From: Clostridium frigoris
Lineage (GTDB): Bacteria > Bacillota > Clostridia > Clostridiales > Clostridiaceae
Assembly: GCF_018861865.1 (NCBI RefSeq)
Contig: NZ_JAHLDV010000026.1
Location: 1 to 48,477, forward strand
DNA: 48,477 nt
Reading direction: 5' to 3'
The translations under genes and the position numbers were made by a program. The number at the start of each line of letters is the position of its first letter. The stretch's first letter is position 1. The notes beneath the pieces are model-generated. The model had not been told where the DNA came from and did not search any database. It was given only the letters and a program-made list of their open reading frames with translations. Of the stretch, positions 45,701 through 48,477 are shown one piece after another.

Positions 45701-46087
45701 GTGCTTAAACCAATAATTTCTAGTAATGGACAAACAACAGTACTTGCTAGAGCTGTAAGTAAATCGGATAGCGTAGGAGTTCAAACCTCTAAAGTTGCGA
45801 AGATAGATAAAATAGTTCCAACAGGTAATGTCACTGGAATTCCCATTAAATGGGTTAGTACATCAGCTGTTTTAACCTTAAAGGCAAGTGACGGAGGATC
45901 AGGAGTAAAACAAGTAAGGGTACAAAAAAAAGATGGAAGTTGGCAGAATTGGGTGAATGGAGATACTATGACTTATGAGGTGTATTTAAATGGTAGCTAT
46001 AACTTTCAAGTAGAAGATAATGCAGGAAATACAAATATCATAAATTGTATCGTAAGCCGAATTAGTATGGGGGTAGATTATTTTTAA
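42776..46087 (+). CDS. Large secreted adhesin with SdrD-B, PA14 and Ig-like domains
   Basis: A 1103-residue exported protein. Signal peptide residues 1-40 end NAYA-VAQ. About 45-155 is an SdrD B-like domain (SIGGRVFYDANGNGKIE, TSTGDYYFYGLDSSNLYKVR). About 340-465 is a PA14 lectin-type domain (FWGYIKVPEDGDYQFGSISD, YYPIYLEYFNWGGSAEFRM). Beta-rich repeats follow, and about 845-1090 holds three OmpL47/Ig-like repeats (QYSLDNSTWIDYTG, QYKIGAGEWIDYSS, RVQKKDGSWQNW). There is no LPXTG motif, so it is not sortase-anchored. Position right after the minor pilins suggests a pilus-tip adhesin analogous to PilY1, though the folds differ. ATG 42776 follows AAGGGGTGG. Confidence 0.88.
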   Translation: MKIKKAFKGKRLLFKQITSKLLVICMIFTILGAFPKNAYAVAQESIGGRVFYDANGNGKIESNKDLGVVGVKVELYLNNNNSYVYQKETTTTSTGDYYFYGLDSSNLYKVRVISPSGYGFTKIGNGKGGGVQPRISKVDPTGIKIDIKPTDMDINAGLIEGTSPNVTSLAKVGIQVKDTTGNVGETYNVESTETKQRVDKNLNPSVFLLGDSYAKMSVAGSSVGFFQYQFLNQNNIPTSMPTTDWIDMDLDGSSYNDDVETDKPGKLKWRSYDVNHMLTLTDTKNWSDPLQVFKYPSDATGYKTTNISSTSGTYGGFESIPSYTVKSVDSTKPDVVVNKKWVSNSAFMGSMSIGGDYKEASKFWGYIKVPEDGDYQFGSISDDGSKGSITVVGQTNTFANMFKPQSSTFGTSNKPYSLKANQYYPIYLEYFNWGGSAEFRMVYNKGGNVSSSSYNVPTNWFYPSKSNEPGENANTIFTGEQGIKLPTEPGNYYIAYQTGNGTDIQREGFYGSFVVENRLALSKTLVGGGNTVQQNLGFNLQYTIQPKSIPVNDSFRDTDGKYRDYMSISNITLRDEYPQGIVINNKNATVEVNGQSAITQNITVNDTMNSKNVSVKSIEAKIPSAITYNLNTVDGKQVYTASPVIVKIPLKANDAKDNYSLSDSGKSMLTYTELDGKGEKQMEFPTFVLRATSSATVALSRALSATKAYLKQVFTITYALNPTPILTTAIAGDPLTKTVRDVRFTETLPVGINVDSSSLPQGVTLLGQTLTGNIPTITYTLNANNTAYEASPVLLSITAFSINAAKYVFGGDTTISGSYTNVNGISTPTSYIGTNTIDIQRRKLVIPSINVSEDWTSAAMVPVTITAEGIDSVVKTQYSLDNSTWIDYTGNLEITQEGQTIVYARTIDDVGYTSDVSNKTIKIDRTAPTAPTITLTTENWTKDNVEVTIAGGSSLLGIKKYQYKIGAGEWIDYSSVLKPIISSNGQTTVLARAVSKSDSVGVQTSKVAKIDKIVPTGNVTGIPIKWVSTSAVLTLKASDGGSGVKQVRVQKKDGSWQNWVNGDTMTYEVYLNGSYNFQVEDNAGNTNIINCIVSRISMGVDYF

Positions 46088-46137
46088 AAGTTTAAAACAT
46101 AAAGACATTGTCAATACTTCTAATTAGAGGTGGTGGC

Positions 46138-46512
46138 ATGTCTTTTATTATTTCTCTAATAAAACGGAGTGATTTAGCATTAATAAGGAAAAAGTTAATT
46201 ACAATATACATATTGAATGTAACGGATATTATATTTACCATTTTTCTATTAAATACAGGTATGTTTATGGAAGTTAACTCTATAATGGCACCTTTAGTAA
46301 ACAATAGAAAATTATTTTCTATAATAATTAAGCTAGTGATCCCATTTGTATTGTTGCTTGTTGTATCCAAAAGAATGAAAGATGCAACAGAAAAACAATT
46401 ACATCAAGCAAATATTATGATTAATGGGTGCTTAATATTATATGTACTTATAAATATATCCCACATAATTTGGTGTGTTTTATTTGTTTTTACTAATGCT
46501 AAAATTATATAG
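46138..46512 (+). CDS. Small membrane protein, DUF5658-like
   Basis: A 124-residue membrane protein with three helices (about 15-35, 50-68 and 85-110). LITIYILNVTDIIFTIFLLN and GMFMEVNSIMAPLVN match the pattern of DUF5658 proteins, whose conserved polar Asn/Asp/Glu lie inside the helices. ATG 46138 is preceded by AGAGGTGG; TTG 46108 is upstream of that site. It lies between the adhesin and pilD in the pilus cluster and may serve pilus biogenesis; that is only positional inference. Confidence 0.75.
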   Translation: MSFIISLIKRSDLALIRKKLITIYILNVTDIIFTIFLLNTGMFMEVNSIMAPLVNNRKLFSIIIKLVIPFVLLLVVSKRMKDATEKQLHQANIMINGCLILYVLINISHIIWCVLFVFTNAKII

Positions 46513-46542
46513 TCTATCTGTATACTTAATTAATATTATTTA

Positions 46543-46583
46543 AATGTCCAAAGGTATTATAACTTTGGGCATTTAATTTTTTT
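46543..46583 (+). terminator. Terminator ending the main pilus operon
   Basis: AATGTCCAAAG (46543-46553) pairs with CTTTGGGCATT (46563-46573, one T-G pair), then TAATTTTTTTG. pilD downstream therefore has its own transcription start. Confidence 0.85.
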
Positions 46584-46650
46584 GAATACTTTTATTTGCA
46601 TATATGGTAAAGTAATAATGGGAATAAATACAATAGAGTTAAAATTATGT

Positions 46651-46681
46651 TAATATTTCAGCTCCGAAGGAGATGATTTAA
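46651..46681 (+). repeat. 31-bp direct repeat before pilD
   Basis: TAATATTTCAGC, six variable bases and GGAGATGATTTAA are shared with 47530-47560 (26 of 31 identical). Here CTCC-GAA-GGAG forms a small hairpin; in the other copy it does not. Function unknown. Confidence 0.75.
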
Positions 46682-46749
46682 TATAAATAAGAAAATAAAT
46701 TGTTAATTACTGTATTTATATAGTAAATTCAATTAAGGAGGTTCCATAA

Positions 46750-47532
46750 ATGGAAAGCATTATAGCAATATATATTTTTGTAATAGGTTTATTAATAGGA
46801 AGTTTTCTAAATGTCTGTATATATAGGATACCAATAGGAGAAAGTATATCATATCCGCCATCACACTGCACATCATGTGGAAATAGGATAAAGCCTTATG
46901 ACCTTATACCAGTAATTAGTTGGATTTTTTTAAGAGGAAAATGCAGAAAATGTGGTGAGAAGATATCAAGTAGATATGCATTAATAGAACTTACCACAGC
47001 TGTACTTTTTTTGTTAACGTATTTTCAATATGGGTACAGCATACAGCTTGTAAAATTTTTAATACTTATACCTTTTTTAATAGTTATAGCCATGATAGAT
47101 TATGATACTATGGAGGTTTATACAGCGACTACATGGCTTGCAATAGCTATAGGCATTATATCGCTAGGAGTGAATTTTTATCTGGGAGAGCCAGTAATTG
47201 AATATGTATACGGTGGATTACTAGGCGCAGGCATCATAACTTTTATTATTTTAATGTCCAAGCTTATTTTAGGAACAGAGGGCATGGGTTGGGGAGACGT
47301 AGAAATTTGCGGGCTTTGTGGACTGTTTTTAGGATTTAAGTTAACATTTGTGATGATATTTTTTTCTTTCATAATTGGAGGAGTAATTGGTGTTTACTTA
47401 TTGAAGGTTAAGAAGAAAAATGGTAGATCTGAAATGGCATTTGGTCCGTCTATTATAATGGCTACTTTGTTTATGATAATTTGGGGAGAGAAAATTGTGA
47501 ATTGGTACTTAGGTACATTTTATAAATATTAA
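46750..47532 (+). CDS. pilD: Prepilin peptidase PilD
   Basis: A 260-residue membrane aspartic protease that removes leaders from prepilins and N-methylates the new N-terminus. The N-terminal cytoplasmic methylase loop has two CxxC pairs, HCTSCGNRIKPYDLIPV and KCRKCGEKISSRYALIE. Catalytic Asp residues lie in AMIDYDTMEVY and GMGWGDVEICG, at the ends of helices. Eight hydrophobic segments are visible. AAGGAGGTTCC gives a strong ribosome binding site for ATG 46750. It should process all six prepilin-like proteins encoded upstream. Confidence 0.95.
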   Translation: MESIIAIYIFVIGLLIGSFLNVCIYRIPIGESISYPPSHCTSCGNRIKPYDLIPVISWIFLRGKCRKCGEKISSRYALIELTTAVLFLLTYFQYGYSIQLVKFLILIPFLIVIAMIDYDTMEVYTATTWLAIAIGIISLGVNFYLGEPVIEYVYGGLLGAGIITFIILMSKLILGTEGMGWGDVEICGLCGLFLGFKLTFVMIFFSFIIGGVIGVYLLKVKKKNGRSEMAFGPSIIMATLFMIIWGEKIVNWYLGTFYKY

Positions 47533-47560
47533 TATTTCAGCGAACTAGGAGATGATTTAA
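47530..47560 (+). repeat. 31-bp direct repeat after pilD
   Basis: Second copy of the 46651-46681 sequence, overlapping the pilD stop codon. The two copies bracket the gene. Confidence 0.75.
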
Positions 47561-47693
47561 CGAGAGCTAGAACTACAGTATGAATTGAAAGCTAGAGTAA
47601 TTAATAGACTATTGTGAAGAACGTCTATATTGGCTAATTTAATTAAAAGTTGTATAATAAGACATAGAAGAATGTTTATGAAGGGTTGATAAA

Positions 47694-48332
47694 ATGCAAA
47701 ATATATTACACAGGCTTAAAACTAAATTTAAGAAAAGATATGTTAAACCAAAGAGAAGTGATTATCTTCAAAAAATTTATGAGCGAAATCCTACTACAGG
47801 GAATTACGTTATACAGGTAGGTATAGAGAAGTATACTGATATATTTAATGACTGGGATAATGCCCCCTTTAGAAAAAGAGATATGGATCCAGATTTAGTA
47901 ATTTTTCTTGAAAACTGTTTTGAAGAAATTCCAGAAAAACATGGAGTGGACATATGTTTTTATTTACCAAAAGCAGAAAAAGACGTAAATAGAGAAGAAT
48001 CATTAATTGCAGGAATTAAAACCTACTACTCCTTTTATTTACATCAAGAAATTAAAATACTAAAGAATAATTATCATAAGATATTTAAGTATGTACTCAT
48101 AGCCTTTAGTCTACTATGTGTATCTGTTTTTTTAGGTTCAAGTGGTGATAAAAACATAATACTTGGAACTATACAACAAGGATTTAACATAGGTGGATGG
48201 GTGTTTTTATGGGAAGTTATTTCCATGGTGTTTTTTCCTGGACGTGAAGTTAGCTCTGAAATTAGTAAATACCAAAGATTTTTAAATTCATTAATTTATT
48301 TCAAATACGGTAATGATAATCCATTGCCATAA
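47694..48332 (+). CDS. Conserved hypothetical membrane protein
   Basis: A 212-residue protein. Residues 1-130 are hydrophilic, basic at first (MQNILHRLKTKFKKRYVK), with acidic and aromatic stretches (NDWDNAPFRKRDMDPDLVIF, EEIPEKHGVDICFYLP). Two membrane helices follow near 125-145 and 155-175, then a polar tail. Such proteins occur as single genes in clostridia, but I do not recognise a named family or function. ATG 47694 follows GAAGGGTTG. It is not obviously part of the pilus cluster. Confidence 0.65.
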   Translation: MQNILHRLKTKFKKRYVKPKRSDYLQKIYERNPTTGNYVIQVGIEKYTDIFNDWDNAPFRKRDMDPDLVIFLENCFEEIPEKHGVDICFYLPKAEKDVNREESLIAGIKTYYSFYLHQEIKILKNNYHKIFKYVLIAFSLLCVSVFLGSSGDKNIILGTIQQGFNIGGWVFLWEVISMVFFPGREVSSEISKYQRFLNSLIYFKYGNDNPLP

Positions 48333-48369
48333 TATTAACAAATAATAAAACTCTATTAAACTAATAAAA

Positions 48370-48423
48370 GGGGCTGTCTCAAAATAGAAAGTAATTTCTA
48401 TTACGAGATGGCTCTTTTTTTTT
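48370..48423 (+). terminator. Terminator-like hairpin at GGGGCTGTCTC
   Basis: GGGCTGTCTC-AAAA-TAGAAA (48371-48390) pairs with TTTCTA-TTAC-GAGATGGCTC (48395-48414) around a 4-base loop, followed by nine T. It would also stop transcripts from the hypothetical gene. Confidence 0.75.
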
Positions 48424-48477
48424 CTGCAAATACAAAAGTGGATTCCGAGGAATCCACTTTTGGTGTATAATTTAAGC
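48370..48477. mobile_element. Probable terminus of an IS1182-type insertion sequence (partial)
   Basis: GGGGCTGTCTCAAAATAG matches the usual end of IS1182-family elements. A second perfect 14-bp hairpin, CAAAAGTGGATTCC with its complement (48433-48462), follows. On the minus strand frames through 48477 are open, ending in FCICRKKRAIS or FVFAEKKEP, and could be the tail of a transposase. The body lies outside the window, so the family is inferred from the end only. Confidence 0.5.

Overview
The window is a low-GC, AT-rich Firmicutes chromosome segment. Gene content, strong AGGAGG-type ribosome binding sites, T-box control of argS, the clostridial type IV pilus gene order and a cyanophycin locus all point to Clostridium sensu stricto; the species cannot be read from the sequence. 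No rRNA, tRNA, CRISPR array or prophage was seen.

Layout. 1-110 is the 3' end of a group II intron whose last bases form the stop codon of a fluoride channel gene on the other strand (two tandem fluC genes, 101-904). 1203-10144 is mostly housekeeping: a discoidin-like protein, a secreted NlpC/P60 peptidoglycan hydrolase, an ABC exporter pair, a small alarmone synthetase, pyruvate kinase and a membrane-anchored metallophosphoesterase. 10145-18335 holds a cyanophycin locus (cphB, a frameshifted cphA, iadA) between two zones of gene decay: a broken zinc-ribbon/FxLYD gene and an orphan promoter copy on the left, and on the right a guanidine-I riboswitch attached to a beheaded SMR transporter, a RhuM remnant and a thrice-broken CadA ATPase. 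18521-30286 returns to intact metabolism: NhaC antiporter, YyaL-like thioredoxin-fold protein, T-box/argS, the feoA-feoB-Cys-rich operon (minus strand, Fur-like box) between two YprB-like RNase H-fold nucleases, and adenine deaminase.

30541-47532 is a nearly complete type IV pilus cluster: pilin, pilB, pilC, two tandem pilins, pilM, pilN, pilO, three minor-pilin-like genes, a 1103-residue secreted adhesin, a small membrane protein and pilD. PilB carries two MshEN-type motifs that in relatives bind cyclic di-GMP. The tandem pilins share an almost identical N-terminal half and a similar tail around a divergent middle. PilV/PilX/PilW-like genes followed by a large SdrD-B/PA14/Ig-like protein look like a clostridial counterpart of the Gram-negative minor pilin-PilY1 tip complex. 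A palindromic repeat family sits just upstream of both pilin units, and one copy seems to have cut off the end of ade. No pilT retraction ATPase is present here. The window ends in what looks like the terminus of an IS1182-type insertion sequence.

The strongest candidates for new biology are the pilus tip operon with its unusual adhesin and enlarged PilO and PilX-like proteins, and the palindromic repeat upstream of the pilin genes. The riboswitch-SMR relic and the cyanophycin locus with its single-base lesion are the clearest evolutionary stories.
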